DNA of 53,011 nt from CAJBLF01 sp964613015 (lineage in GTDB: Bacteria > Patescibacteriota > Gracilibacteria > Absconditabacterales > Absconditicoccaceae). Each line of letters starts with the position of its first letter. Positions within the stretch are counted from its first letter, which is position 1. The notes below the pieces were generated by a model. It did not search any database. It worked only from the letters and a program-made list of their open reading frames with translations, and was not told where the DNA came from. The position numbers and the translations under genes are program-made. Positions 1 through 9,255 of the stretch are shown in pieces. The stretch is from NCBI GenBank assembly GCA_964613015.1, contig CAZTFP010000007.1, positions 1-53,011 of the forward strand. The letters are read 5' to 3'.

Positions 1-239
1 ATACAATTCCAAACATACAATCAGACAACGACACTGCTATTGTGGCTCATGAAGCCAGTGCAGGAAAAATAGATGAATCTGAACTTTTCTACCTTATGGC
101 TCGTTGACTAACAAAGGACAAAGCGACCACCATGATCGTCAACGGATTCTTTTCTTCAGTAATAAAAAAATTGCCTCTGGAATATGCAGGAGAATTGAAT
201 AAATTAGTAGAACTAGAAATGGAATGAAGTATTGGATAA
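1..239 (+). CDS. sufB: SufB, Fe-S cluster assembly protein (C-terminal end, partial)
   Basis: The window opens inside this gene, with the first full codon at base 3. The visible 78 residues match the C-terminus of the SufB/SufD family: SHEA-like VAHEASAGKID, then LFYLMARG, MIVNGFF, LPLEYAGELN and the terminal ELEMEGSIG, which is the SufB ending. SufB is the scaffold subunit of the SufBCD complex, which builds Fe-S clusters in the cytoplasm. Two glycines here (MARG and EMEG) are coded by TGA, the first sign of code 25. The gene stops at TAA. A SufU-like scaffold lies at 6517, so the Suf genes are not contiguous within the visible part. Confidence 0.9.
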
Positions 240-270
240 TACTAGATATTTATTTCTTAATATATAATCC

Positions 271-822
271 ATGAAAAAAAGAATGAAAAAAAAACCAGTT
301 GCAAAATTTATAAATAAGGAAAATTTGAAAATTAAAAAAATGAACCAGCTTGTAGCAAACGCTATCAAAAACAATGAAAGTATAACGCAAACATTATTAG
401 AAGAATGAGTTGGAAAGTTAACGATAGGACAAAAAATGGCCGATGGCGTTGCTGCATTTGGATGAAGTTGGAGATTTATAATAATATTTGGAGTGATTCT
501 CGTAGGATGGATAACGTTAAACGCAGTATTTCTCATGGACAAAGGATTTGATCCGTATCCATTTATCTTACTCAACCTTATTCTCTCATGTCTAGCAGCA
601 ATCCAAGCCCCTATTATTATGATGAGCCAAAATAGAAAAGAAGAGATAGATCGTTCAAGGTCAGAAAACGATTATATAATAAATCTCAAGGCCGAGACAC
701 AAATCAGAAATATGGATGAAAAAATAAATATTCTCGTTATTGAGCAAATGAAGAAAATGTTCAAACTACAGGAATGACAACTAGAATTATTGAATGAGAT
801 TAAAAAAATAGTTAAAAAATAG
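271..822 (+). CDS. DUF1003 family membrane protein
   Basis: 183 residues with TGA read as glycine. The lysine-rich N-terminus is followed by MADGVAAFGGSWRFI, then two membrane spans (about residues 67-86 and 97-117) separated by FDPYPFILLNL. The conserved APIIMMSQNRKEEIDRSR stretch and the NLKAE element follow. This order is the DUF1003 signature. The family is widespread in bacteria and its biochemical role is not established. The C-terminal tail (about 122-183) is charged and helical, probably cytoplasmic. It lies between sufB and a double-Nudix gene, 31 bases after sufB, and may share its transcript. Confidence 0.85.
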
Positions 823-838
823 ATTTATATTTTCTACT

Positions 839-1843
839 ATGGATTTTATGTATACTGTCACCAAAGAAGATCAAATTAAGGAACTTACAAACCGCGTACC
901 GCCTATTCTCAATATAGACTTGGTAATTTTTAGAAAAGATAAAGATGACCTTTATTCAGAGCCAGAATTTCTTGTAGGCAAAAAACTTCTTCATATCAAT
1001 CGTGAAAATAAAATAGAGCGAATATTCCCAGGATGAAGGATGCACTTTGATGAGACACCGGAAGAAACCATCAGCAGGATAGTGCAAAAAGAAGTACCAT
1101 GAATAGAGGTAAAAATAAAGAAAATGATAACTGCAGTATCAGACAAGTGATACGATCATCGTTGTAACGGAATCACTATGGAATATCTTTTAGAATATCA
1201 ATCATGAGAAGCGATAGCCTGAGACGAGTTTATCGAGCTCAAATGGATGAATAGAAAAGATTTAGAAAATACGGGATGAATGTACTCGTTACAATTAAGC
1301 ACATTAAATGAGGTAATGGTAACTATCGCGGGTATGAACAGCACGCAGGACGAAATATTATTGCAAGTAGACAAAGATAATAAAGAAATTGGATCCGTTT
1401 TGAAAAGAGAGGCACATAGCAATCCTTTGGTCTACCATAGAGCCGCACACATCATGCTTTTTGATTCAGCCAAACAAGTAATCCTCCAACAAAGAGCGCC
1501 CACAAAAGCTACTGGTGCCAACAAACGGGATATGCCTGGAGGACATCAGACCTTATGACAAGGCATCGATGAAACTGCCCATGCTGAGCTCCTAGAAGAA
1601 ATGGGGATTGAAACAGAATTGAAACTTCAAAGAATAGGACTGAAAAAGACGGATTCTCAGTCAGAATACTATTATCTCTACTATGGAATCCACGATGGCC
1701 CATATGCCTTTGATAAATATGAAGTCCAAAAGGTTATGGCCTTTGATTGCCAAAAATTATTAGACGGATATTATGATAAAGAGTTTGCTATCTTACCACA
1801 TGTATATGACTATGTAAGAGAACTCGAGTTTCTACGAAAGTAA
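839..1843 (+). CDS. Double-Nudix hydrolase-like protein
   Basis: 334 residues that appear to contain two Nudix folds. The first (about residues 20-155) has a degenerate Nudix box near 64-86 (GGRMHFDETPEETIS) and resembles the GDP-mannose mannosyl hydrolase branch. The second (about 168-334) resembles the IPP-isomerase/YfcD branch, with LQQRAPTKATGANK and a better box near 234-256 ending AELLEEMGI. In that box the usual Arg of REUxEE is replaced by Ala and the upstream Glu by Gln. Nudix enzymes hydrolyse nucleoside diphosphates linked to another moiety. The substrate cannot be read from sequence, and the first domain may be inactive. Five glycines at domain junctions are TGA-coded. Confidence 0.78.
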
Positions 1844-1937
1844 AGAAATGAAATTCCAACCCTAGAGAAAATACATTGATTTTGAGACATTGAATGGTAT
1901 ATTTTACTATACACATTTATTTTTTATATTTCACGAA

Positions 1938-3068
1938 ATGAATATCGGTCTAGTATTCGGATGATCATCAGTAGAACACGATATCTCTATTATTTCTGCA
2001 TATGTAGTAGCCAAAGAGATTAAACAAATCGAAGAGTATAAGATATTCTATATCTACATTTCTTCAGAAGGGAAACGGTTTCTCATTGATAAATTTGATA
2101 ACATCGGGAAAATAAAAGCAGACTCACTCACGGACAAACAAGAGCTATTTCTAGATTTGACCAAAATAGGGAAACTACATCTTATCAAAAAAGGATTCAC
2201 CAACAAACACATCGACATAGATCTCGTGTTCCCTGTCATGCATTGATTACGCTGAGAAGATGGAACCATACAATGATTATGTGAATTATTAAAGATTCCT
2301 TTTGCTAGTACCTCTTGTTTAGCATCGGCCGTTTGAATGAACAAGAAACTTATGAAAGACGTATTCAAAAGCAACGCTATGCCACTAATAGAGTACATTT
2401 GTTTTTCCAAAGACGAAAAAATTGATAAAGACACTATCATCAAACAAATAGGATTTCCATTATTCGTTAAACCCACAAGTTGATGATCTTCAATTGGGGT
2501 AAGTAAAGTAAATAGACAGGAAGAATTGGACGATGCTATAGAATTGGCGTTCTATTATGACAACGAAATAATGATAGAAAAATCCGTAGAGAATCTTATC
2601 GAGTTAAATTGTAGCGCCATGGAGATGGATGGAGAGATTGTTTCGACACTAGTTGAACAACCGATAACCCAAAAAGACTTTCTTTCTTTCGAAGCTAAGT
2701 ATATAGATGCCGGAGGATGATCTATGTCAGGGATAAAAGATGGAGTAAAAATTCCAGCGGAAATACCAGAATACATTGCTAAACAAGTACAAGAAGGGAC
2801 GAAGAAAATTTATAAAATATTAGAATGCAACGGATGAGCGCCAAGGATAGATCGATTATATGACCAGAAAAACGATAAGTTATACGTCAATGAAATCAAT
2901 TGTATCCCTGGGAGTCTACAACTACATTTGCGAGAGAGAAGCTGACATGGGAAAACAGATGTCATTCAAGAATTAATTAAAACCGCAGTTATGACATGCA
3001 AAAAAAGACAGGTACATATAGACTTTCAGTCGAATATCATAAATTATTCCACAACATTTAATAAATAA
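1938..3068 (+). CDS. ddl: D-alanine--D-alanine ligase
   Basis: 376 residues, ATP-grasp fold. Ddl joins two D-alanines in the cytoplasm for the peptidoglycan stem peptide. Visible motifs are GLVFGGSSVEHDIS at 4-17 (catalytic Glu13, with Gly9 coded by TGA), FPVMHGLRGEDGTIQG, VKPTSGGSSIGV (182-188, both glycines of GGSS TGA-coded) and the Mg-binding NEIN at 318-321. Where most Ddl proteins have ARVDFF this one has APRIDRLY, a mild divergence. Length is normal for the family. The gene starts an apparent unit with a hydrolase and murF. MurF uses the D-Ala-D-Ala product, so the grouping is functional. Confidence 0.93.
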
Positions 3069-3076
3069 TCTTACTG

Positions 3077-3832
3077 ATGATAGACAAGAAAATTATCGTG
3101 AAAGATATTCCCATAAGCTATTATATTTCGGATAATTTCGATAATCAGAAAACGACATTTCTTTTTCTTCACGGACGAGGACAAAATGGACAGAGCTTCC
3201 AATCCATATTCAACCTTATGACTCAAGATAAACTTTCTTTTGTAAGTGTAGACTTTCCGTGATTTGGAAATAGCCCTAGACCCAAAAGCACTTGGTGAGT
3301 ACAAGAGTATGCCGAATGTATCAAAGAATTCATAAGTAAAATACACCTTACCAAGGTAATTTGCGTAGGACATTCTTTCGGCTGTAGAATAGCATTTGAA
3401 CTATCAGCAAACAATCCAGATATTTTCACACAACAGATAGCGATATGACCTGCTGGCATAGAGACTAAGTCATTGCGAGTCAAAACAAAAATTAGAATAG
3501 CTAAAATAGTAAAAACGATACTGCCAAAAGCAATTACCGATAAAGCAAAAAAAACAATGGGGTCAAGGGACTATAAAAATGCTCAGACCATGAAGGATAT
3601 TTTTGTTAAAGTCATCAATTATGATCAGACAAAATTATTTCATAAGATAAAAATACCAACCACCATATTGCGATGAACACAGGATATCGAAATACCACAA
3701 AAGGAAATAAACATAATGAGAAGCCAAATAAAGCATGTTAAAGTAGTCACTTTCGAAGGCGCGAGTCACTTTTTATTTCAAGAACATCCAAGGCAGGTAT
3801 ATGAAATCATAAAAAAATCTTTAGTCTCATAA
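3077..3832 (+). CDS. Alpha/beta hydrolase
   Basis: 251 residues. The alpha/beta-hydrolase fold is shown by the oxyanion strand FLFLHGRGQNG (about 27-37), the nucleophile elbow GHSFG with Ser100, and a late GASHFLF segment giving the catalytic histidine. FGNSPRPK after the first helices is typical of the family. It begins 8 bases after ddl and ends just before murF, so the three are probably cotranscribed. A link to envelope metabolism is inferred from position only. The substrate is unknown: esterase, acyltransferase or C-C hydrolase activity would all fit. Four glycines are coded by TGA, including the one after VSVDFP. Confidence 0.85.
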
Positions 3833-3842
3833 AATAGTATTG

Positions 3843-5228
3843 ATGTACAAAAACATGTTTCTCTTACTCCAACTGGAAAATTACGAAACGGCAAGATTTA
3901 TAAAGTCTATTTACACACATCCCTATTTTTTATTTGGATGAAAAAAAAGACAAAGACTAGACTATACACCAAAGATGATAGCCATCATCTCTCTAACGGT
4001 TTTGTCACAAATAGTCCTGATTGGCCTTGCTCGACTACTATATCAAAATTTACTTCTTCTTTTATGAGCAGCCATTGTCAGTGGTATTCTATTGCCAATA
4101 ATAGTAGCTATCTTTCAAAGTATTCTCTATCCATTAGACATCTATCTCAAACAAAGACTAGTCTCCAAAGCCAAGAACAAGCTTAACAAGATGAATAAAC
4201 TTATCGTTATCTGAATAACAGGTAGTTTCGGTAAAACAACTCAAAAAGACATTCTCAGTGCTATATTGTCGACGAAATTCAAAGTTCTCACTACAGAGGA
4301 CAACAAAAATACGCCTCTATGAATCAGTAAGACAGTAATAAATAAATTAGACTCTAACCACGAGGTCTTTATTGTGGAAATGTGAGCACATATCGAGGGA
4401 GATATTAAAGAAATCTGCGATCTTGTGCATCCAAAGATTGGCATTCTAACATGAATCTGACCACAGCATCTAGAAAGATTTGGCAATCTAAAAAATATTC
4501 TAAAAACCAAATTTGAACTCATAGACAATTTGCCAGCTGATGGCTTTGCTGTGATAAATCAGCACATCAGGGATATCTGACAATTTATGGAAAAACATAT
4601 ATACGCCGTGCAAAAGATAAAAGCGGTTACGGACAACATACAAATAGAATACTTACCAAATTTTGCCGGCATAAAGTTTGCTTACGACTGACATAATTTT
4701 CAATCTAAACTATTGGCAAAACATTCTTCTACAAACATTATATTGGCCTATGAAGTTGCCAAGTATTTATGAGTCACCACCGAAAATATTTTACATGCCG
4801 TGAAAAAAATAGAATATACGCCACACAGACTGCAGCTTATTTACAATGCATTACAGAACACCTATATTATTGATGATTCTTACAATGGGAACATTGAATG
4901 AGTAAGAAGCACAGTAGATATGATAGAGCATACGCCATTCGCAGGCAAAAAAATGTATATAACCCCATGACTCGTAGAACTGGGTAAGGATAGCCATAAA
5001 ATCCATACAGAGATAGGAAATCTTCTCTATAGACACTTCGACAAGATATTATTAATTAACAATAGGAATACAAAAACCATAGAGCAAACCCTTCTAAACA
5101 ATGGTTTTCTTCAAGAAAACATAAGAGTCTATGCAACAGCGGCACAAGCACACAAAGATATCAAAAACATACTTCATCGTTGAGATTTGATGGTATTTCA
5201 AAATGATCTTACAGATAACTACCTATAA
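3843..5228 (+). CDS. murF: MurF-like UDP-MurNAc-tripeptide--D-Ala-D-Ala ligase with N-terminal membrane region
   Basis: 461 residues. The ATP-binding Mur-ligase core starts near residue 117 with LIVIGITGSFGKTTQK, followed by NTPLGISKTV, VEMGAH and GPQHLERFGN. The C-terminal part contains DDSYNGN. These are MurF-type motifs: the enzyme adds D-Ala-D-Ala to UDP-MurNAc-tripeptide. Instead of the usual MurF uridine-binding N-domain there are about 110 residues with two hydrophobic segments (about 40-60 and 68-90) ending in a basic linker, which suggests membrane tethering. The start at 3843 reads through TGA without interruption into the P-loop. It follows ddl, whose product it consumes, and converges on the next gene with an 8-base gap. 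Confidence 0.82.
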
Positions 5229-5236
5229 TTAACTTT

Positions 5237-6007
5237 TTATATAAAGTACCCATATTTCTTAATAAGGCTCTTGAGCTTATCAGCCAGATTAGGATCTATA
5301 GTTTTCGTAAGCACATACAGTCTATTAATACTGGTATTGTGCTTATTTTTTCTCAAAATCGATTCTCGGATCTTAACGTCTAGGGTTTTATGATGCTTTC
5401 TGATGACCTTTTTGACGAGCTCATTGATATATCATTGAGAGATCATACTTGGATTATAAAGACTTTCCAAAATAGCTAGTTCTAAACCAGCAACAGGAAA
5501 ATTAAGTTTACCTATACTAACTTTTTTAGTTAATTTCCAGAAAAACTTAAAGAGATTATCTGTTTTATTTTTTGCATACGTTTTAAAAACAATCTGTTTA
5601 TCAAACATTATGACTTCTGTTGCTTGTTTATATTGATTTACAATAGAAAGCTCGTCAGAAACATCAAAAGAGAGAAGATTAAGTTCAAGTGCCTTAAGTC
5701 ATCAAATATACCAATTTCCCTTGAGAAAATCCGTACAATGCTTTTTGACAATAGTCCGATAGAAAAGAGTAACAATATCTTCTTTTGTATACACACGTTC
5801 AGGATCTTTAACAAAAAAGATATTCTTTTTGATATTTTCAAGATATCACCTTATTTTAAGGTAGTAAATAATTTTATACATTTTTTGTACAGAAAAATCT
5901 TCGGCAAGAGATGTTTTGAGAAGAGATCATATTTTTTCCCCATCTATCAGCCTTCATTTGTATTTTATCAACTTTTTAACAAGATTGTCAAAAACAATAT
6001 TAGACAT
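5237..6007 (-). CDS. AbiEi-like winged-helix regulator / antitoxin-type protein
   Basis: 256 residues. The N-terminus (about 1-60) looks like a winged helix, with KMYKIIYYLKIRGYLENIKKNIFFV. A conserved middle GNWYIGGLKALEL and then LNFPVAGLELAILESLYNP follow. That order resembles the AbiEi/type IV antitoxin-like regulator family. AbiEi proteins repress their own promoter and neutralise a nucleotidyltransferase toxin, AbiEii. No AbiEii gene is adjacent, so this is either a solitary regulator or a distant relative. A perfect inverted repeat sits 2 bases upstream of the start codon and a good promoter lies behind it. The family call rests on recalled motif resemblance and is tentative. Confidence 0.55.
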
Positions 6008-6008
6008 A

Positions 6009-6026
6009 TATAGGTACTTACCTATA
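6009..6026 (-). promoter_or_regulatory. Perfect inverted repeat at the start of the AbiEi-like gene
   Basis: TATAGGTA and TACCTATA are separated by CT, immediately before the ATG at 6007. It could be an autoregulatory operator for the winged-helix protein, or an RNA hairpin that hides the start codon region. Confidence 0.5.
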
Positions 6027-6031
6027 AAAAT

Positions 6032-6060
6032 ATTACAAAAAAATGTAATGTTTTTTACAA
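6032..6060 (-). promoter_or_regulatory. Putative sigma70-type promoter of the AbiEi-like gene
   Basis: On the minus strand, TTGTAA (fwd 6055-6060) is followed after 17 bases by TGTAAT (fwd 6032-6037), close to consensus. It lies about 25 bases upstream of the start codon and next to the inverted repeat. Confidence 0.5.
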
Positions 6061-6168
6061 AAAAATCAAGACGATTTTTCCAGAAAAATTCAAACAGTTT
6101 TTCTATTGCATTTATTTTTTAAAACCATAAAAACGCCCGTACCCACATTTTTTATATAGTATCATTCT

Positions 6169-6441
6169 ATGAATCAAATGAGCCTAATCACTCCAATAGA
6201 CGTATGTCAAAAAAGAGCTTGTCTCGACAATGTTCGCGCTGTCTTTACAGAAAATAATGATGGATCATATGATGTAGTATTAGAAATCAACTCAAATAAG
6301 TTTTTGATTGCAATCCACAATATAGCAAATCAAATAGAAAGCCTTGAAATTATAACTACCAAAGGATTTGTAGAAATAAGTAATAAGATAATTCTAATGA
6401 TAAAAAAACTTATAGAACATCTTCGATATAGATTAGATTAA
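6169..6441 (+). CDS. Small hypothetical protein
   Basis: 90 residues starting MNQMSLITPID. I do not recognise it. It is a mixed alpha/beta soluble protein, with no signal peptide, no membrane span and no TGA codon. The middle (NDGSYDVVLEINSNKFLIAIHN) predicts a beta hairpin, and the C-terminus is a basic amphipathic helix (KIILMIKKLIEHLRYRLD). It is transcribed divergently from the AbiEi-like gene with 161 bases between the starts. It could be a partner of that regulator, but nothing in the sequence proves it. Confidence 0.6.
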   Translation: MNQMSLITPIDVCQKRACLDNVRAVFTENNDGSYDVVLEINSNKFLIAIHNIANQIESLEIITTKGFVEISNKIILMIKKLIEHLRYRLD

Positions 6442-6516
6442 GCTAGAATAACATAAAACATATATTTAAAGCACAAATGTATTTATCCGCCACAAGCGTT
6501 CCTTACAAAATAAACA

Positions 6517-6924
6517 ATGAGCGAAGAACAAAGCCTTATGATACAAGAATATGCAAAAAACCCTCTCCAAAACTTTGCTATGAAAGAATATACAGTCAAG
6601 CAACATGAGGGAAATTTTATCTGTTGAGACGATATATTTGTATATTTGATTATAAAAGATGATAAAATAGCAGAATATAGTTTTGATGGTAATTGTTCCA
6701 ATATAACTACAGCATCAGCTAGTTTTTTGTCTGAATTCATCATAGGAACACAAATAGAAGATATTCTTAATCGAAATTATAAAACAATGGTAGATCATGG
6801 ATTTGAAGTATCACCAAGAAGAAAAAGAGCAGGAGTTATTGCCATACTAGCGACAAGAAATGCTATTCATACATATAGGAAAGACGGTAAGAACGACACA
6901 TTTGATGATTTGATAGGGGACTAA
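6517..6924 (+). CDS. SufU/IscU-like Fe-S scaffold lacking the third cysteine
   Basis: 135 residues. ICGDDIFVYLIIKDDKIAEYSFDGNCSNITTASASFL matches the N-terminal half of the IscU/SufU scaffold: Cys36 and Asp38 in CGD, then Cys60. The family's third ligand cysteine should fall in the later basic segment. Here that segment reads SPRRKRAGVIAI (about 99-110), with Ala in place of Cys. Such proteins normally carry a nascent Fe-S cluster or act with SufS as a sulfur carrier. Without Cys3 this may be a sulfur-transfer or regulatory variant, or use another ligand. The first Gly of CGD is TGA-coded. Another Suf gene, sufB, ends at 239. Confidence 0.8.
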
Positions 6925-7081
6925 TTGAGACAGATATGTATAGGAATTGACATATTTTTGACAAAAATGATAGAAGTCTGTTAAAAAGCCAATAAAATAA
7001 CATTGAAAAGAGTAGACAAATACATATCAATTAGAGCACAAATAATAATTAATCATGGGATTTTATTTGTTAGTTATAGGT

Positions 7082-7465
7082 ATGAAGCCACTTAGAAATC
7101 TTTTGATTAATATTATTATCAATGGAGTAGTCCTGTATGCTATCGTAAATTATATACCAGAACTTTGATTTAAAATACAATCTATATACAAAGACACATA
7201 CATCATCTTCGGTATATTAGGAATAGTATTCTGGTTTATAAATTCAGTGTTAAAAAAGATACTCAATATACTTACTTTACCGGTAAGAATAATAACATTA
7301 TGACTATCATCTTTGCTTATAAATATTATCGTTCTTTATATCTTTGAATGGTCAGTTAACTATCTAGATCTTGGAATAACCGTACACTTATGAACATTAA
7401 CACAAACAGTAGTATTATCGGTCATTATAAGTGCAATCTACTTTTTAATTAAAAAAATAATATAA
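7082..7465 (+). CDS. Phage-holin-4-like (PF04020 type) membrane protein
   Basis: 127 residues with four hydrophobic segments: about 6-20, 37-55, 69-88 and 102-122. The sequence begins MKPLRNLLINIIINGVVLYAIV and ends in IIKKII. The FWFINSVLKKILNILTLPVRIITLG stretch between spans 2 and 3 matches the small four-span membrane family annotated as phage holin family 4. The name is historical, and most members are chromosomal inner-membrane proteins of unknown role. An earlier in-frame ATG at 7055 would add nine residues; I prefer 7082 because it matches the family start. The stop is 2 bases before the next ORF. Confidence 0.75.
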
Positions 7466-7467
7466 AA

Positions 7468-7737
7468 ATGAAAAAAAGAACAGTTTTTCTGATGTGGATC
7501 GCTATCATTATGTTTATTATGGTTTTGATTCCTTATATTCAAAATGCATGAGGATGACCAGCATCATCAGGAATATCATTATTTATGGGATATTATAAAG
7601 TTAACGACTTTCCTCCAGCATATCTTTACATAGTCACTATGTGAATAATACGATGAGTGGTAATAACATTATTTATACAATCATTACTAAACGACCTCAA
7701 GGGAGAAGAACCAACCAAATTTGATCTCAACCAATAA
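7468..7737 (+). CDS. Small two-span membrane protein
   Basis: 89 residues. A basic start (MKKRTVFLMW) leads into a first membrane span (about 7-24), and a second span is near 57-73. A short charged tail ends KFDLNQ. The loop NAGGGPASSG has two TGA-coded glycines. I do not recognise a family. It begins 2 bases after the preceding membrane protein, so the two are very likely cotranscribed and may work together. No catalytic motif is visible. Confidence 0.65.
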
Positions 7738-7826
7738 ACAAAAATAAAGTATAAAAACAGAAAGCTTTATCTCATGTGGATAAGCAAATTGTATACGTAT
7801 TTTAAATTATTAATTAACAAGTAATT

Positions 7827-8387
7827 ATGAGTAAAACGTACAATGTAACGAGAGAAGTTGCATCAAAATCTTTGAATATATCTACAAGAACTATAGACAG
7901 ATATATAAAGAGTGGGAAGTTGTCCTACAAAAAAATTGCAAATAAAGTATTGTTAGCAAAAGAAGAGGTTATTTCACTTAAAGAGGAATTTGCAACACTT
8001 CATCAGGAGCTTAACACAGAGATCATCAACCAATCTAACACGACAGGATTAGCAAACAAAGGAAACACAGAAGATGCAATTGATCAGAAAGTAGAAAAAT
8101 TTTTTCTTATCTTCAAAGAAAAAGAGAAAATGTTGGAAGAGAAAAACAAAGTTATTTTTGTACTTCAGCAAAGAGTATCTGAGCTTGAAAACAAGATTCA
8201 ACACATGATAGCATTACCTGATTATAACAAAGAAAAGCAAGAAGCAATCATAGAAAAACAAAAACTAGAAGAGAGAATAGGCCAACTCAAAGGTGTAATA
8301 AAGAACGAAAAACTTAAAAATTTAATATTTATCTGACTTTCCCTCATATTTATCATAGTTGCAGGATTTTTCATTATGAAAGGATAA
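7827..8387 (+). CDS. HTH - coiled-coil - C-terminal membrane anchor protein
   Basis: 186 residues in three parts. Residues 5-50 (VTREVASKSLNISTRTIDRYIKSGKLSYKKI) form a MerR/excisionase-like helix-turn-helix. Residues 90-165 are a charged coiled coil with a notable KFFLIFKEKEKMLEEKN element. Residues 167-185 are a membrane span that runs through a TGA-coded glycine, so the span is lost under the standard code. The layout suggests a membrane-tethered DNA-binding protein. The next gene (8521) shares the KEK(E/D)KMLEE(K/R)N coiled-coil element. A strong terminator follows. No specific function is known to me. Confidence 0.75.
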
Positions 8388-8416
8388 GATACAATAGAGA
8401 GATTTCATCATAAAAC

Positions 8417-8444
8417 TCCGGAAAGAACAATCCGGATTTTTTTA
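8417..8444 (+). terminator. Intrinsic terminator
   Basis: TCCGGA, an 8-base loop, TCCGGA, then a run of T. It follows the HTH coiled-coil gene. Confidence 0.85.
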
Positions 8445-8463
8445 TATTTACAGAAATATTGTA

Positions 8464-8493
8464 TTGACTTATATTATAAAATTAATATATTAT
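8464..8493 (+). promoter_or_regulatory. Putative promoter of the second coiled-coil gene
   Basis: TTGACT at 8464-8469 with TATTAT at 8488-8493 (18-base spacing). It overlaps earlier in-frame ATG codons, which supports ATG 8521 as the real start of the downstream gene. Confidence 0.45.
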
Positions 8494-8520
8494 ATGTGTA
8501 TTTACTCATATAATGAGGAA

Positions 8521-9249
8521 ATGATACGAAAGGATATAAACTACCAAGTATATGTTACGATAGGGATATGTATTATTCTATTTTTTGTGTGTCTTATATA
8601 TTTTACCAAAAAATTCATAGAAAAATCAAAAACGATAAAAACACTCAAACAGACAAAGAAATGATTAGTGGATAAGATTAATATTGGAAAAACCGAAGAA
8701 ATAGGAAAGACCATAGAAAAAATAAAAAACGATATTAAGATAATGAAACAAGAAATAGCTATATCTCAAGAGAAAAGGAAACTAGAAAAGGAAAATCAGA
8801 TAAATAAACAAATAAATGCATATTACGAAGAAATTATTATCGAAAAAAAAGCCAGAGAAATGGCCAAAGAAATACTATACCAAGGACAGACAGCTCAAAG
8901 AGAAAATTTACTTCACAAAGAACAAGTCAGAATTATGAATCAAAACATCAACAAATTTCTCATAGTATACAAAGAAAAAGATAAGATGCTTGAAGAAAGA
9001 AATAGGACAATAAAAGAAAAGAACACATCCATAGATATATTACAACAAAAGATCAACGAATTTGAGCAAAAAATAAAAAAACAGACAGAGAGGAACAACG
9101 AGCGAGAAAAAACAGATAAAGAGGTATTTGATATAGAAGAAAGTATCAAAACAGAAAAAAGAAAGACAATAACACTTATTATCTTATTTATGCTTTTTTG
9201 ATTACTTAGTATATGACGGGCAATAGCTATTTACATATATTATATATAA
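8521..9249 (+). CDS. Membrane coiled-coil protein related to its upstream neighbour
   Basis: 242 residues. A membrane span near residues 7-30 (VYVTIGICIILFFVCLIYF) is followed by a long, highly charged coiled coil (about 45-215) and a second span at the C-terminus (about 217-240) that crosses two TGA codons. The element KFLIVYKEKDKMLEERN parallels KFFLIFKEKEKMLEEKN in the protein at 7827, so the two are probably partial paralogues that can pair through the coiled coil. ATG 8521 was chosen over 8464/8494 because a promoter overlaps the earlier codons. The gene converges on the OLD ATPase gene with a 6-base gap. Function unknown. Confidence 0.72.
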
Positions 9250-9255
9250 CACACA

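Noticed and set aside
1938..3068. Ddl as a pseudogene
   Set aside because: It has many in-frame TGA codons under the standard code, but every one falls on a glycine position, and the catalytic residues are intact under code 25.
3938..4186. 82-residue frame before the murF core
   Set aside because: The overlapping frame in phase with the murF P-loop encodes the membrane region without a stop, so this one is a shadow.
7082..7465. True phage holin
   Set aside because: The four-span family carries that name, but its members are mostly chromosomal and no endolysin is near.
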